Assembly: GCF_003332885.2 (NCBI RefSeq)
Contig: NZ_QOWJ01000018.1
Location: 54,940-118,939 of the forward strand
Direction of reading: 5' to 3'
DNA length: 64,000 bases
Source of the DNA: Paracnuella aquatica
Lineage (GTDB): Bacteria; Bacteroidota; Bacteroidia; Chitinophagales; Chitinophagaceae
Below the pieces are notes generated by a model. The model was given only the letters and a program-made list of their open reading frames with translations, was not told the origin of the DNA and made no database searches. Below are positions 18,503-27,034 of the stretch, in pieces (within the stretch, counting starts at the first letter, position 1; each line of letters starts with the position of its first letter). Both the position numbers and the translations under genes were made by a program.

Positions 18503-18527
18503 AAAAGTACGATGGACTATAGGCGAA

Positions 18528-18556
18528 GGGCGATGGACTTTTATTGTTCATCGCCC
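18528..18556 (+). repeat. GGGCGATG word hairpin
   Basis: GGGCGATG (18528-18535) pairs with CATCGCCC (18549-18556) after mgsA. There is no T-run, so it is more like the word repeats than a canonical terminator. Confidence 0.5.
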
Positions 18557-18644
18557 ATTGTATGTATACAATGTAGCGGCGAAATTGAACAAAAATCGCT
18601 GGTAAAAAGAGGCATGTTTAACACGCTGAAAGCCTTGTGTGGCT

Positions 18645-18652
18645 TAAATTTG
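18645..18652 (+). promoter_or_regulatory. Bacteroidota -7 box TAAATTTG before uvrB
   Basis: A perfect TAnnTTTG ending 5 bp before the uvrB ATG, implying a very short or absent 5' leader. Confidence 0.5.
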
Positions 18653-18657
18653 CGGGT

Positions 18658-20685
18658 ATGCCCTTTCAATTGCAATCTCCTTATCAACCGGCTGGCGACC
18701 AGCCTTTTGCCATACAACAACTTACTGAAGGTATCATTGATGGCGACCCGCACCAGGTGCTGCTGGGTGTAACGGGCTCGGGTAAAACATTTACCATGGC
18801 CAACGTTATTAAAAATGTGCAAAAACCCACCCTGGTACTGACGCACAACAAAACGCTGGTGGCACAGCTTTATGGCGAGTTCAAACAGTTTTTTCCCGAC
18901 AATGCCGTAGAGTATTTTGTATCCTACTACGACTATTACCAGCCCGAGGCTTATTTGCCCACCACCGATACCTACATTGAAAAAGACCTCAACATCAACG
19001 AGGAACTGGACAAGCTGCGGTTGCGGGCTACCACTTCGCTCCTTTCGGGCCGCCGCGACATCATCGTGGTGGCATCGGTGAGCTGCATTTACGGCATGGG
19101 TAACCCCACCGATTATGAAAGCGGCATCATCCGCATTGCGCAGGGCGACCGGCTGAGCCGTCAGGGCTTTTTGCATGCGCTGGTCAATTCGCTGTACACC
19201 CGCACCTCCGTTGAATTTACCCGCGGTACTTTCCGGGTAAAAGGCGACACGGTGGACATCAACCTGCCTTACATGGACTTTGGTTACCGCGTTACTTTTT
19301 TCGGTGATGAGATCGACTCCATTGAAAGCATCGATATTGCCTCCAATAAACGCATTGGCCGGCTGGATAACGCGGCCATTTTCCCTGCCAACCTGTACGT
19401 GGCGCCAAAGGACATGATGCAGCAGGTGATCTATGAAATTCAGGATGAAATGTCGGCGCAGGTGGAGTATTTTAAAAGCGTGGGCAAATTTATTGAAGCG
19501 CAGCGCCTGAAAGAACGGGTGGATTACGACCTGGAAATGATTCGCGAACTGGGCTTTTGTAACGGCATTGAAAACTACAGCCGCTTTTTTGACCGCCGCA
19601 AACCCGGCACCCGCCCCTTCTGTCTGCTCGATTATTTTCCAAAAGATTATATCTGCATGATCGATGAAAGCCACCAGACCATTCCGCAGGTGAGCGGCAT
19701 GTATGGCGGCGACCGCAGCCGTAAAATAACGCTGGTGGATTATGGCTTCCGCCTGCCCTCGGCACTGGACAACCGGCCGCTGAACTTCCATGAATTTGAA
19801 GGCCTGATGAACCAGGTAATTTATGTAAGTGCCACCCCCGGCGACTACGAACTGGAGCAAACCGGCGGCGTGGTGGTGGAGCAGGTGGTGCGGCCTACCG
19901 GCCTGCTGGAACCGCCCATTGAAGTGCGCCCCAGCGTGAACCAGATTGACGACCTACTGGACGAAATTGACAAGCGGGTAAAAAAAGGCGACCGGGTGCT
20001 GGTAACGACGCTGACCAAGCGCATGGCAGAGGAAATGGATAAATACCTCAAACGCATTGACATTAAATCGAAATACATCCACTCGGATGTAGACACGCTG
20101 GAGCGCATTGAAATTCTGCGCGACCTGCGCCTGGGAAAAATTGATGTGCTGGTGGGTGTGAACCTGCTGCGGGAAGGGCTGGATTTACCAGAAGTGTCCT
20201 TGGTGGCCATTTTGGACGCCGATAAAGAAGGCTTTTTGCGCAACGAACGATCGCTGACGCAAACTGCCGGCCGCGCTGCCCGTAACTCAGAAGGGCTGGT
20301 GATTTTTTATGCCGATAAGATCACCGAAAGCATGCAGCGCACCATTGATGAAACGGGCCGCCGCCGTGAAAAGCAAATGGCTTATAACATTGAGCATGGC
20401 ATCACGCCCACAACGGTTAAAAAATCAAAAGAGCAGATCATGGCGCAAACCTCAGTGCTCGACATCAAAGGTTACGACCCTGATTCGCCGTATGCACTGG
20501 AAGAAATTGTAACCAAAGCGGCGGAAGACGGCGATGAATACACCACCATTCCGCAGGTAGAAAAAGCCATCTCCAAAACCAAAAAAGAAATGGAAAAAGC
20601 AGCCCGTGACTTGGACTTTATGGAAGCTGCAAGACTGCGCGACGAGATGTTTGGATTGCAAAAAAAGCTAGAAGCGATGAAATGA
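18658..20685 (+). CDS. uvrB: Excinuclease ABC subunit B
   Basis: A 675-aa nucleotide-excision-repair helicase-like subunit that receives damaged DNA from UvrA and recruits UvrC. GVTGSGKT (Walker A, Lys near residue 43), THNKTLVAQLY, the beta-hairpin YYDYYQPEAYLP, the MIDESHQT Walker B, helicase motifs ATPGDYE, LREGLDLPEVSLV and QTAGRAAR, and the C-terminal UVR coiled coil (KEMEKAARDLDFMEAARLRDE) are all present. The start MPFQLQSPYQPAGDQP is standard. The TGA stop overlaps the first letters of a repeat word (aTGAttt), so uvrB runs right up to the putative S23 element. Confidence 0.97.
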   Translation: MPFQLQSPYQPAGDQPFAIQQLTEGIIDGDPHQVLLGVTGSGKTFTMANVIKNVQKPTLVLTHNKTLVAQLYGEFKQFFPDNAVEYFVSYYDYYQPEAYLPTTDTYIEKDLNINEELDKLRLRATTSLLSGRRDIIVVASVSCIYGMGNPTDYESGIIRIAQGDRLSRQGFLHALVNSLYTRTSVEFTRGTFRVKGDTVDINLPYMDFGYRVTFFGDEIDSIESIDIASNKRIGRLDNAAIFPANLYVAPKDMMQQVIYEIQDEMSAQVEYFKSVGKFIEAQRLKERVDYDLEMIRELGFCNGIENYSRFFDRRKPGTRPFCLLDYFPKDYICMIDESHQTIPQVSGMYGGDRSRKITLVDYGFRLPSALDNRPLNFHEFEGLMNQVIYVSATPGDYELEQTGGVVVEQVVRPTGLLEPPIEVRPSVNQIDDLLDEIDKRVKKGDRVLVTTLTKRMAEEMDKYLKRIDIKSKYIHSDVDTLERIEILRDLRLGKIDVLVGVNLLREGLDLPEVSLVAILDADKEGFLRNERSLTQTAGRAARNSEGLVIFYADKITESMQRTIDETGRRREKQMAYNIEHGITPTTVKKSKEQIMAQTSVLDIKGYDPDSPYALEEIVTKAAEDGDEYTTIPQVEKAISKTKKEMEKAARDLDFMEAARLRDEMFGLQKKLEAMK

Positions 20686-21224
20686 TTTACGATTTACGAT
20701 TTTGGATTTACGATTGGAGAGCAATCGTCGTTCGTAAATCGTAAATCCAAAATCAATTCAATTTGTTTCTTGATGTTTTAATAGAAGCTACTATAATTGA
20801 AAGCAGCTCGTTTGCTTCTTTGAAATGGGGCGCAACGGCATCGCGGAAACGAGGTTCCAGTGCGGCAATAAATTCAAACCAAAACATGCTTTCATCCAAT
20901 TCTTCTTCTACTATTTTAAGTTTGTTGATAAAATCTGGCGTGGACTTTCCGCGACAAGCAGCCCGATAGTTTGCTGCAACTGATGTGGCACACCGTACAA
21001 GCTGTCCTTTTATAATGCGCAATTCATCTTCCTTAGGAAATGTTCTGGTAAACAGGCAGACTTGTACCGCCCATTTTTTGAACCGAATCTTTAACTCATC
21101 GCTAGTCATTCTGGTTGCTTTAGGTTTCAAGGCTGTTTAAATTCCGCAAAAAAGCATTGTCGCAAAAGATAAGTACACTTGCGCCAGAATACAATCGTCA
21201 ATCCAAAATCGTAAATCGTAAATC
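20684..21224. mobile_element. Putative S23 element with 32-bp inverted ends
   Basis: Left end 20684-20715 and right end 21193-21224 are inverted copies of the same 32-bp sequence built from GATTTACGATT words, with 31 of 32 positions identical. They enclose one gene (four-helix-bundle protein). A third, inner copy at 20737-20754 pairs perfectly over 18 bp with 20698-20715, giving a hairpin between the uvrB and S23 stop codons. No clear target duplication is seen. Calling this mobile is an inference from the ends plus the single gene. Confidence 0.5.
20753..21130 (-). CDS. Four-helix-bundle protein (S23 / 23S IVS family)
   Basis: A 125-aa helical protein. The motif GQLVRCATSVAANYRAACRGKS, then DFINKLKIVEEELDESMFWFEF and LLSIIVASIKTSRNK, is diagnostic of the S23 four-helix-bundle family, whose founding members are encoded in intervening sequences inside 23S rRNA genes; relatives include the Avd protein of diversity-generating retroelements. 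These proteins are basic and thought to bind nucleic acid. The gene is not in an rRNA gene here but sits between 32-bp inverted repeats. Start could also be MTSDELK, 21 bp inside. Its stop codon overlaps the inner repeat word. Confidence 0.92.
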   Translation of the reverse strand: MKPKATRMTSDELKIRFKKWAVQVCLFTRTFPKEDELRIIKGQLVRCATSVAANYRAACRGKSTPDFINKLKIVEEELDESMFWFEFIAALEPRFRDAVAPHFKEANELLSIIVASIKTSRNKLN

Positions 21225-21229
21225 TCTAC

Positions 21230-21865
21230 ATGTTGCCCTTGCTCATATTCGACCTCGACGGCGTGCTGGTGGACAGCGAGCCGCTTTCCGACCGGGAATT
21301 CAATAAATGCCTGCAGGCCGATGGATTTGCCCTGACGCCGGAGTTCAGCAATAAATACTTTTTGGGCCGTTCGCTGCGCGACTGCCTGCATTCGCTGGAA
21401 GATCATTTTGGCCGGCTGCCCTCCGAAGGTGTGCTGGAAGACTACGCCCAAAAAATTGAAGTGGTGCTGCGCAACGAGTTGCAACCCATTGCCCACATTC
21501 CCGAAGTGCTGCCGCAGTTGCCGCATCCCAAAGTAGTGGCTTCGGGCTCCGAGCCCCAGCGCATTGCGCTATCGTTGGAAGTAACGGGCCTGCGCAAATA
21601 TTTTGTGCAAATCACTTCGTCTTACGAGGTGGCAAAAGGCAAACCCGAGCCGGATGTTTTTTTAAAAGCGGCCGAAAAAATGGGCTACGGTGCAACGAAT
21701 TGCCTGGTGATTGAAGACACTATTTTTGGTGTGCGGGCTGGCGTGGCTGCCGGCATGAAAGTGCTTTGTTATCAACCCCACCCCGATCATGTTTACGAAG
21801 TGCCCGAAGGCGTGGTGGTATTTCAAAGCATGGCGCAGCTGCCCGATTTGATATCCGCCAGCTAA
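21230..21865 (+). CDS. HAD-family phosphatase, beta-phosphoglucomutase-like
   Basis: A 211-aa HAD hydrolase with an alpha-helical cap. Motif I FDLDGVLVDSEP, motif II VASGSEP, the Lys in KGKPEPDVFL and motif IV VIEDTIFGVRAG (usual form IEDS) are in order. The HAD subclass acts on sugar phosphates or similar small phosphates; YieH and GS1-type enzymes are close in layout, but the substrate is not assignable. The ATG is only 6 bp after the right inverted end of the S23 element, so the element lies in its 5' region; a near -7 TACACTTG at 21174-21181 would place the repeat inside the leader RNA. Confidence 0.9.
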   Translation: MLPLLIFDLDGVLVDSEPLSDREFNKCLQADGFALTPEFSNKYFLGRSLRDCLHSLEDHFGRLPSEGVLEDYAQKIEVVLRNELQPIAHIPEVLPQLPHPKVVASGSEPQRIALSLEVTGLRKYFVQITSSYEVAKGKPEPDVFLKAAEKMGYGATNCLVIEDTIFGVRAGVAAGMKVLCYQPHPDHVYEVPEGVVVFQSMAQLPDLISAS

Positions 21866-21884
21866 TTTATTTCTTGCGTCCCAT

Positions 21885-22826
21885 TTACCAGCGAAAAGAC
21901 AGCGCCGCCGTGCCCCAGTTTTCGGGCAGGTGCATGGTGGTGGCCTCACGGCCCTTATGCGTCATGGCTACCTGGATGGAAAAGCGGCGCGGCGCCACAA
22001 CAATTCCTGCCTGGTGCCTGGCCAGCAGCGGCCGTGGCGAGGTGGCAAACCGGTTATCGGCATGTTGCATCCAACCGCCCTGCAGCGTAGCATTGTGGGC
22101 TTGCGCAATCAACTGCGGTTCGTAATAAACGTACCACTCACATCTTTTACCCGCATCCAGCATGCGGGCATCAAACGCCGCCGAACCCAAAGTTCTATTG
22201 ACCCGGCCAATGCGCAGCAATGCACCCGTGCCGCCCTGCACAAACAGGTTGCCGAACTGGCCCTGCACGCTGCCATGCAACTGCATTCCAAATGATGGAT
22301 TGCCCACTTGCAACAGGGGATGCACATAACGGGCTTCGGCATTGATGCCGACAGCTGTTTTCAATTGATTTTCCCAGCCAAACGGCACCCGGAGCCGGAA
22401 GTTGTGGTGGTGCCAGCGCTGCACTTCTTTTCCAAAAGCCTTTTCACCCACTACGCCTATTTGTGCGCCCCATTGCAGCAGGCTACCACTTGCATAAAAG
22501 CGGCTGCGCAACGCTTTCAGGTACAGGTAGCCGGTAAACGGGCGGTCCATGTCTTCGGCGTCGCCGGTATTAAAGCGGTAAGGTGTAAAAATCTGGTGGC
22601 CCAGTTCGGCGGTAAAGAGCCGCGGTTGGCCATTCGCCCCCGGCGGCAATGCATGCACATAGCGCAGCATAGTTCCGTTGGAATAATAGCGGTCGCGGAA
22701 AGTAAATGCGTAATTATCGTTTTCGCTAACGAGGGTAACCTGGTGGCTCATGCGCTTTTGTGCCTGTACGGCAGAAAAGCAAATTGTATTGAAGCAAAAA
22801 AATAGCAGCAGTTGGCAGCGGCGCAT
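21885..22826 (-). CDS. LpxR-like outer-membrane lipid A deacylase family (DUF2219)
   Basis: A 313-aa protein with signal peptide ending FSAVQAQ. VSENDNYAFTFRDRYYSNG and DRPFTGYLYL match the conserved N-terminal part of LpxR/DUF2219 (LpxR has ENDxF, DRYYTNG and DRPYAG forms), and GVVGEKAFGKEVQRWHHH fits the region with the active-site His. LpxR removes the 3'-acyloxyacyl chain of lipid A in the outer membrane. The rest is alternating strands ending in an aromatic residue (LSFRW). Activity in this organism is inferred from family only. lpxD is in the same window. Confidence 0.8.
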   Translation of the reverse strand: MRRCQLLLFFCFNTICFSAVQAQKRMSHQVTLVSENDNYAFTFRDRYYSNGTMLRYVHALPPGANGQPRLFTAELGHQIFTPYRFNTGDAEDMDRPFTGYLYLKALRSRFYASGSLLQWGAQIGVVGEKAFGKEVQRWHHHNFRLRVPFGWENQLKTAVGINAEARYVHPLLQVGNPSFGMQLHGSVQGQFGNLFVQGGTGALLRIGRVNRTLGSAAFDARMLDAGKRCEWYVYYEPQLIAQAHNATLQGGWMQHADNRFATSPRPLLARHQAGIVVAPRRFSIQVAMTHKGREATTMHLPENWGTAALSFRW

Positions 22827-22945
22827 TTTGGCGGGGGGTTCGGAAGCGCCAAGTTACTTTTTATTGCTCAGCTTGCAAATGCTGTTCGATGGGTGGCAAA
22901 AAACAAACGACCAGTCTCAATTTCGGCCATTTGCAGCGCCGTTTT

Positions 22946-23416
22946 TTATTCAGTCAAATCCTTTAAGGCCTGGTTGATCAGGTGCGGTTCAAAACCGCGC
23001 TGCATGAGGAAGTCGCTCGTCTTTTTTTTACGCACCAGGTATTGTTCGCCCTTCAGGCTTTCGTATTTTTTTTCGGCGAGGGTGTACAGCGTCTTTAAGT
23101 AATCCCGTTCTTCGATGGCTTTCAGTGCTTTTTTGATGTTGTATTCGCTGACGCCTTTTTCTTTTAACCCGTATAAAATTTTCTTGCGCCCCCAGCTTTT
23201 CATCCTGAATTTACCCCCGGCAAATTGCTGCGCAAAACGTTCTTCGTTGAGGTAATCGCCTTCGATAAGCGCCACCACAATTTCATCGTGTTCCTTTTTG
23301 GCCACGCCCAGGTCCCAAAGTTTTTGCACCACCTCGCTGTGGCTGCGCTCCTGGTAAGCACAATATTGTTTGAGCTTTTGCAGGGCCTGTTCTTTGGTAA
23401 GGTATTTCTTTTGCAT
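22946..23416 (-). CDS. recX: Regulatory protein RecX
   Basis: A 156-aa modulator of RecA filaments, built from helical tandem repeats. LTKEQALQKLKQYCAYQERSHSEVVQKL at the N-terminus, LIEGDYLNEERFAQQFAGGKFRMKSWGRKKI in the middle and KKALKAI.., with QYLVRKKKTSDFLMQRGFEPHLIN at the end, match the RecX pattern. Start MQKKYLT is chosen over a longer frame. A near -7 box (TATCTTTA, minus strand, 23460-23467) precedes it. recA is 6 kb away, so the usual recA-recX linkage is loose. Confidence 0.93.
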   Translation of the reverse strand: MQKKYLTKEQALQKLKQYCAYQERSHSEVVQKLWDLGVAKKEHDEIVVALIEGDYLNEERFAQQFAGGKFRMKSWGRKKILYGLKEKGVSEYNIKKALKAIEERDYLKTLYTLAEKKYESLKGEQYLVRKKKTSDFLMQRGFEPHLINQALKDLTE

Positions 23417-23595
23417 GGCGCTTGTTTGCAACGGCAGGTGGTATAAAATTGAAGTGCCGTAAAGATAGGCGCAGCGTTTAGTTTAATGATGCCGTGCAAC
23501 AACAGCCCTGTTTACCTGCACAATTAAACCTAACTTTTACGCCTTATTGGACCTTGTTGGGTGCATGTATGCATGTAGTACAACAAGAAAAACTA

Positions 23596-24786
23596 ATGCC
23601 AGCCATGCAGTTGCAAACGGCAACATCATTTGGCTGCGCCGCAAACAGACACCAACCATTGGCAACACTGAACTGGCTTCAACGAACGCTGCGCGGCCCC
23701 ATTGTGTGGGCCACCAACCGCTATGCATCGCGGCCCAACCGGCTGCGCATTTTCGAGTCGCTGTCGAAGTTGTATGCAGCCATTACCGATGGCGAAAAGG
23801 CCAAAGGCCCGCTGATCCCGTTTGATGCGGCTTCGGGCAAATTCATCATTTTTTCCGACCAGCACAAAGGCGGTCGCAACGGTGCCGATGATTTTGTGAT
23901 GAGTGAAACGGTGTACCTGCAGGCCTTGCAACATTACCACGATGAAGGCTATCACTTCATTGGCCTGGGCGATTGCGAAGAGCTTTGGGAAAATACCTGG
24001 ATGGCGGTAAAAAAAGCGCACAAGCCATCGTTTGAGCAGGAAAAAAAATTCATTGATGCGGGCCTTTTTACGAAGGTGTTTGGCAACCACGACCTGCAAT
24101 GGCAAGAAGATCCTTTTGCCCCTATTTTTTTAAAAGAAGTGTACGGCACAAATGTGCCCATTTACGAAGGTGTGGTGCTGCAAACAAATGTTGGCGGGCA
24201 TCAAATACACTTGTTTTGTACGCATGGCCACCAGGGCGATGAAGTCAGTGATGGCAACTGGTTCTCGAAGTTTTTTGTATCGCGGATATGGGCGCCGCTG
24301 CAGGCTTTTGTGCAAATAAACCCCAACACACCGGCCTATGACAACGGCCTGAAAACAACCCACAACCGCCTGATGCAGGAATGGAGCGCTGCGCAAAACG
24401 GGTTGCTGCTCATTACCGGCCACACGCACCAGCCGGTGTTTGAATCCTTAACGCACCTGGAGCGGCTGTACCGCAGATTGCTGCTTGCCAGGCAGGCAGC
24501 AGATGCGCCACTGTGCACCGAACTGGAGCAGGAAATACAGCTGCGCAAACAAGAGTATAAAACGGTATCGGATCAATACCTTTCGCTGCAGCCCTGTTAT
24601 TTCAACACGGGTTGCTGCTGCTTTTCGGATGGCGACATTACCGGGATTGAAATTGCCGACAGCAGCCTGCGCCTGGTGAAATGGAAAAAAGTGGACGGCA
24701 CCGCACACCGACAGGTGCTGGAAGAAACGCCGCTGGCCGACCTGCTGCTGGCAGTAACCACGCCGGAAGAAAGCAATTGGACGTGA
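23596..24786 (+). CDS. Calcineurin-like metallophosphoesterase
   Basis: A protein of about 396 aa. KFIIFSDQHKGG (D-x-H), GLGDCEELWE (GD), VFGNHDLQW (GNHD), THGHQGD and TGHTHQPVF (GHTH) give all five metal motifs of a two-metal phosphoesterase. The insert between GNHD and the GHTH motif and the late Cys-rich YFNTGCCCFSDGD, which looks like a beta-turn near the end, are typical of the large cytosolic UDP-sugar-pyrophosphatase-like branch, but the substrate is unknown. Several in-frame ATGs (23494, 23571, 23596, 23605) precede the conserved part; 23596 is a compromise. Confidence 0.85.
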   Translation: MPAMQLQTATSFGCAANRHQPLATLNWLQRTLRGPIVWATNRYASRPNRLRIFESLSKLYAAITDGEKAKGPLIPFDAASGKFIIFSDQHKGGRNGADDFVMSETVYLQALQHYHDEGYHFIGLGDCEELWENTWMAVKKAHKPSFEQEKKFIDAGLFTKVFGNHDLQWQEDPFAPIFLKEVYGTNVPIYEGVVLQTNVGGHQIHLFCTHGHQGDEVSDGNWFSKFFVSRIWAPLQAFVQINPNTPAYDNGLKTTHNRLMQEWSAAQNGLLLITGHTHQPVFESLTHLERLYRRLLLARQAADAPLCTELEQEIQLRKQEYKTVSDQYLSLQPCYFNTGCCCFSDGDITGIEIADSSLRLVKWKKVDGTAHRQVLEETPLADLLLAVTTPEESNWT

Positions 24787-24790
24787 GGGG

Positions 24791-24918
24791 AGACAACAGA
24801 TAAAAGAGAACAGATAAAAGACAATAGACATTAGATGGTAGATGACAGATTTTGATTGTACTGTCTTATATCTACTATCTAATGTCTATCGTCTAAAATC
24901 TATTGTCTATTGTCTTCT
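24791..24918. repeat. ACAATAGACATTAGA-word inverted pair
   Basis: Left words AGACAACAGATAAAAG / ACAATAGACATTAGAT (24791-24849) face right words TCTACTATCTAATGTC / TCTATTGTCTATTGTC (24870-24918). The pair lies between convergent genes (metallophosphoesterase + and M1 peptidase -) and probably works as their terminator. Confidence 0.8.
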
Positions 24919-24920
24919 CA

Positions 24921-26864
24921 TCAAAATGCCTTTCCATCCAGCTTATTGTTCTTGCGGTCCATGTCGGGCAGCAATTTATCGGGGTCAACAACTACTTCGC
25001 GGAGGCGGCTGGTGGTGTGCACGCCAAAGGTATGCGTGCCGCCGCGTTGCCATACTTCCACCGGCAGGTTGATGCGTTGTTCTTTGCCGTTGCTTTCTTT
25101 TACCAAAACCGTTACCGGCATCACCATCTGGCCCACATTTTCCAAAGTAATATTGGCGCCGTTCTCCGGTTTGCCTTCTTCGTAGGCTACTGTTTTCAAA
25201 GCAATGTCCAGCGATGCATTGGTAAACACCCAGCTGCGCCAAAACCAGCCCAACTCTTCACCGGCGACGTTTTCCATAGTGCGGAAAAAATCAAACGGCG
25301 TAGGATGCTTGTAGGCCCAGCGCCGGATGTATTCGCGGAAAGCGGCATCAAAACGTTCGGGGCCCAGCACCGCATTGCGCAGCGTACTGAGCATCACCGC
25401 AGGTTTTTCGTACGCCACCATGCCAATGGCCTCCTGCTGCGCCACATCGGGGGTAGTAAACAGCGGATCCAGGTTTTTGCTAAAAAGATATTTGTTCAAC
25501 TCACCGCGGAAATAAGAAAAGCCGGCAAACTCACCTTTGTTGAATGCCTTTGTAGAAAGCCCGTTGATGAACGTGTTGAAACCTTCATCCATCCAGGCAT
25601 ATTTACGTTCGTTGGTGCCCACAATCATGGGGAACCAAATGTGTCCAAACTCGTGGTCGGTAACGCCCCACAGGTCGGCGCCGCTGCTTTCATACGAGCA
25701 AAACACGATGCCCGGGTATTCCATGCCACCCACAATGCCCGCCACATTTACGGCTACACCATACGGATACTCGTACCACATTTTGGAGTAATGTTCAATG
25801 GATGCTTTTACAAACTCGGTGCTGCGCTGCCAGCCATTGCGCCGAATACTTTCCGCAGGGTAAGCACTCATGGCCAGGGCTTTTTTACCCGATGGCAAAT
25901 TGATGCGTGCAGCATCCCACACAAACGCTTTGGACGCAGCCCATGCAGCATCGCGTGTATTTTCGACGCGGAAGCGCCAGGTAGTGTTGCCGCCAGCCGG
26001 CCGCGATGAGCGGTCGGTTACTTCCCGCTCGGTGCGGAGCATTACGGTTTTATCGCTGTTGCGGGCTTCCTGCAAGCGGTTTAGCTGTACCGGCGTCAGC
26101 GCTTCTTTTTCATTGATCAATTCGCCGGAGCCTACTACAATCAGTTCGGAGGGTGCGGTTACGCTGTATTCAATAGTGCCGTATTCTAGGAAAAACTCGC
26201 CAGCACCTATGTACGGCAGCGTGTTCCAGCCCTGGATGTCGTCGTATACACACATGCGGGGAAACCATTGCGCCACTTCGTACACGGTGCCGTTCTTGGT
26301 ATCGAGCCGGCCCATGCGGTCGGTGCCATATTGCGGCACTACAAACTCGTAGCCAATTACCAGCTTTGCCTTTTTGCCACTGCCTTTCAACACTTCATCC
26401 AGCCACACCTGCATGCGGGTGTCGGTGATGTTGTATTTGGGCGTAAACTTTTTGCCTTCTACTTCGGCCGTGATGGATTTGATCACCTGACCGTCGGTGT
26501 AATTGGCATTGGCCCAGCGGCCGCCCTGCTGCGTGGTGGTAGCCGATGCACGGGAGTCCTTTTTATAAATATTCTGATCCAGTTGCAGCCACAAAAAGCG
26601 CAGTTCGTCGGGGCTGTTGTTGGTATAGGTAAGCGTTACCTCGCCGGATACTTTGTGCTGCTCGGTATTGAGGGTTACGGCAATGTTGTAGTCGGCCACA
26701 TTTTGCCAGTACGCCGGGCCGGGCTGGCCACTTGCGCTGCGGTACTGGTTGCCGGTATTGGGGTAAAAAATAGGGCTAAATGCTTCGCGGTGGTCATAAG
26801 CCTGCTGTGCACCGGCGTTGATGCCTATAACGGCGGCAAACGCCCAGAGAAAAAATTGCTTCAT
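24921..26864 (-). CDS. Exported M1-family metallopeptidase
   Basis: A 647-aa zinc aminopeptidase with signal peptide [20 protein letters not shown]. The N-terminal beta domain ([24 protein letters not shown]) is followed by [10 protein letters not shown] (substrate-binding GGMEN-like motif) and the catalytic site [10 protein letters not shown] (HExxH) with the third ligand Glu in [13 protein letters not shown]-terminal domain follows from about residue 480. It is probably secreted or periplasmic, as expected for a peptide-scavenging enzyme. Single gene, flanked on both sides by word repeats. Confidence 0.94.
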   Translation of the reverse strand: MKQFFLWAFAAVIGINAGAQQAYDHREAFSPIFYPNTGNQYRSASGQPGPAYWQNVADYNIAVTLNTEQHKVSGEVTLTYTNNSPDELRFLWLQLDQNIYKKDSRASATTTQQGGRWANANYTDGQVIKSITAEVEGKKFTPKYNITDTRMQVWLDEVLKGSGKKAKLVIGYEFVVPQYGTDRMGRLDTKNGTVYEVAQWFPRMCVYDDIQGWNTLPYIGAGEFFLEYGTIEYSVTAPSELIVVGSGELINEKEALTPVQLNRLQEARNSDKTVMLRTEREVTDRSSRPAGGNTTWRFRVENTRDAAWAASKAFVWDAARINLPSGKKALAMSAYPAESIRRNGWQRSTEFVKASIEHYSKMWYEYPYGVAVNVAGIVGGMEYPGIVFCSYESSGADLWGVTDHEFGHIWFPMIVGTNERKYAWMDEGFNTFINGLSTKAFNKGEFAGFSYFRGELNKYLFSKNLDPLFTTPDVAQQEAIGMVAYEKPAVMLSTLRNAVLGPERFDAAFREYIRRWAYKHPTPFDFFRTMENVAGEELGWFWRSWVFTNASLDIALKTVAYEEGKPENGANITLENVGQMVMPVTVLVKESNGKEQRINLPVEVWQRGGTHTFGVHTTSRLREVVVDPDKLLPDMDRKNNKLDGKAF

Positions 26865-26941
26865 GTGTGGAGTAGTAAACGTATTGGGTAAAGGAACGAA
26901 AACCGGTGCAAATGGAATGCAAAGGTTGAGCCCGAGTACGA

Positions 26942-27027
26942 TTGAACCACGGAGACACGAAGGGCACTAAGGTTCACAAAGGATTTTCTTTGTGCTGCTT
27001 GGTGTTCTTTGTGTCTCCGTGGTTCAA
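26942..27027. repeat. ACCACGGAGACAC-word hairpin
   Basis: A perfect 17-bp stem TTGAACCACGGAGACAC (26942-26958) / (27011-27027), with a second, looser pair of CACAAAGG / CTTTGTG words inside. It lies between the nucleotidyltransferase stop and the peptidase start, both minus strand. Relatives are at 34268-34347 and 51756-51838. Confidence 0.85.
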
Positions 27028-27034
27028 AAAACCT

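Noticed and set aside
18541-19860. Long minus-strand open frame opposite uvrB
   Set aside because: His/Val/Phe-rich composition typical of an antisense shadow; uvrB is complete on the plus strand.
20684-21224. Considered an rRNA intervening sequence proper
   Set aside because: No 23S rRNA sequence surrounds it; the neighbours are uvrB and a HAD gene, so only the gene family and inverted-repeat layout resemble an IVS.
24903-26009. Long plus-strand open frame opposite the M1 peptidase
   Set aside because: The peptidase has full motifs on the minus strand; the antisense translation has no known pattern and runs through the repeat words.
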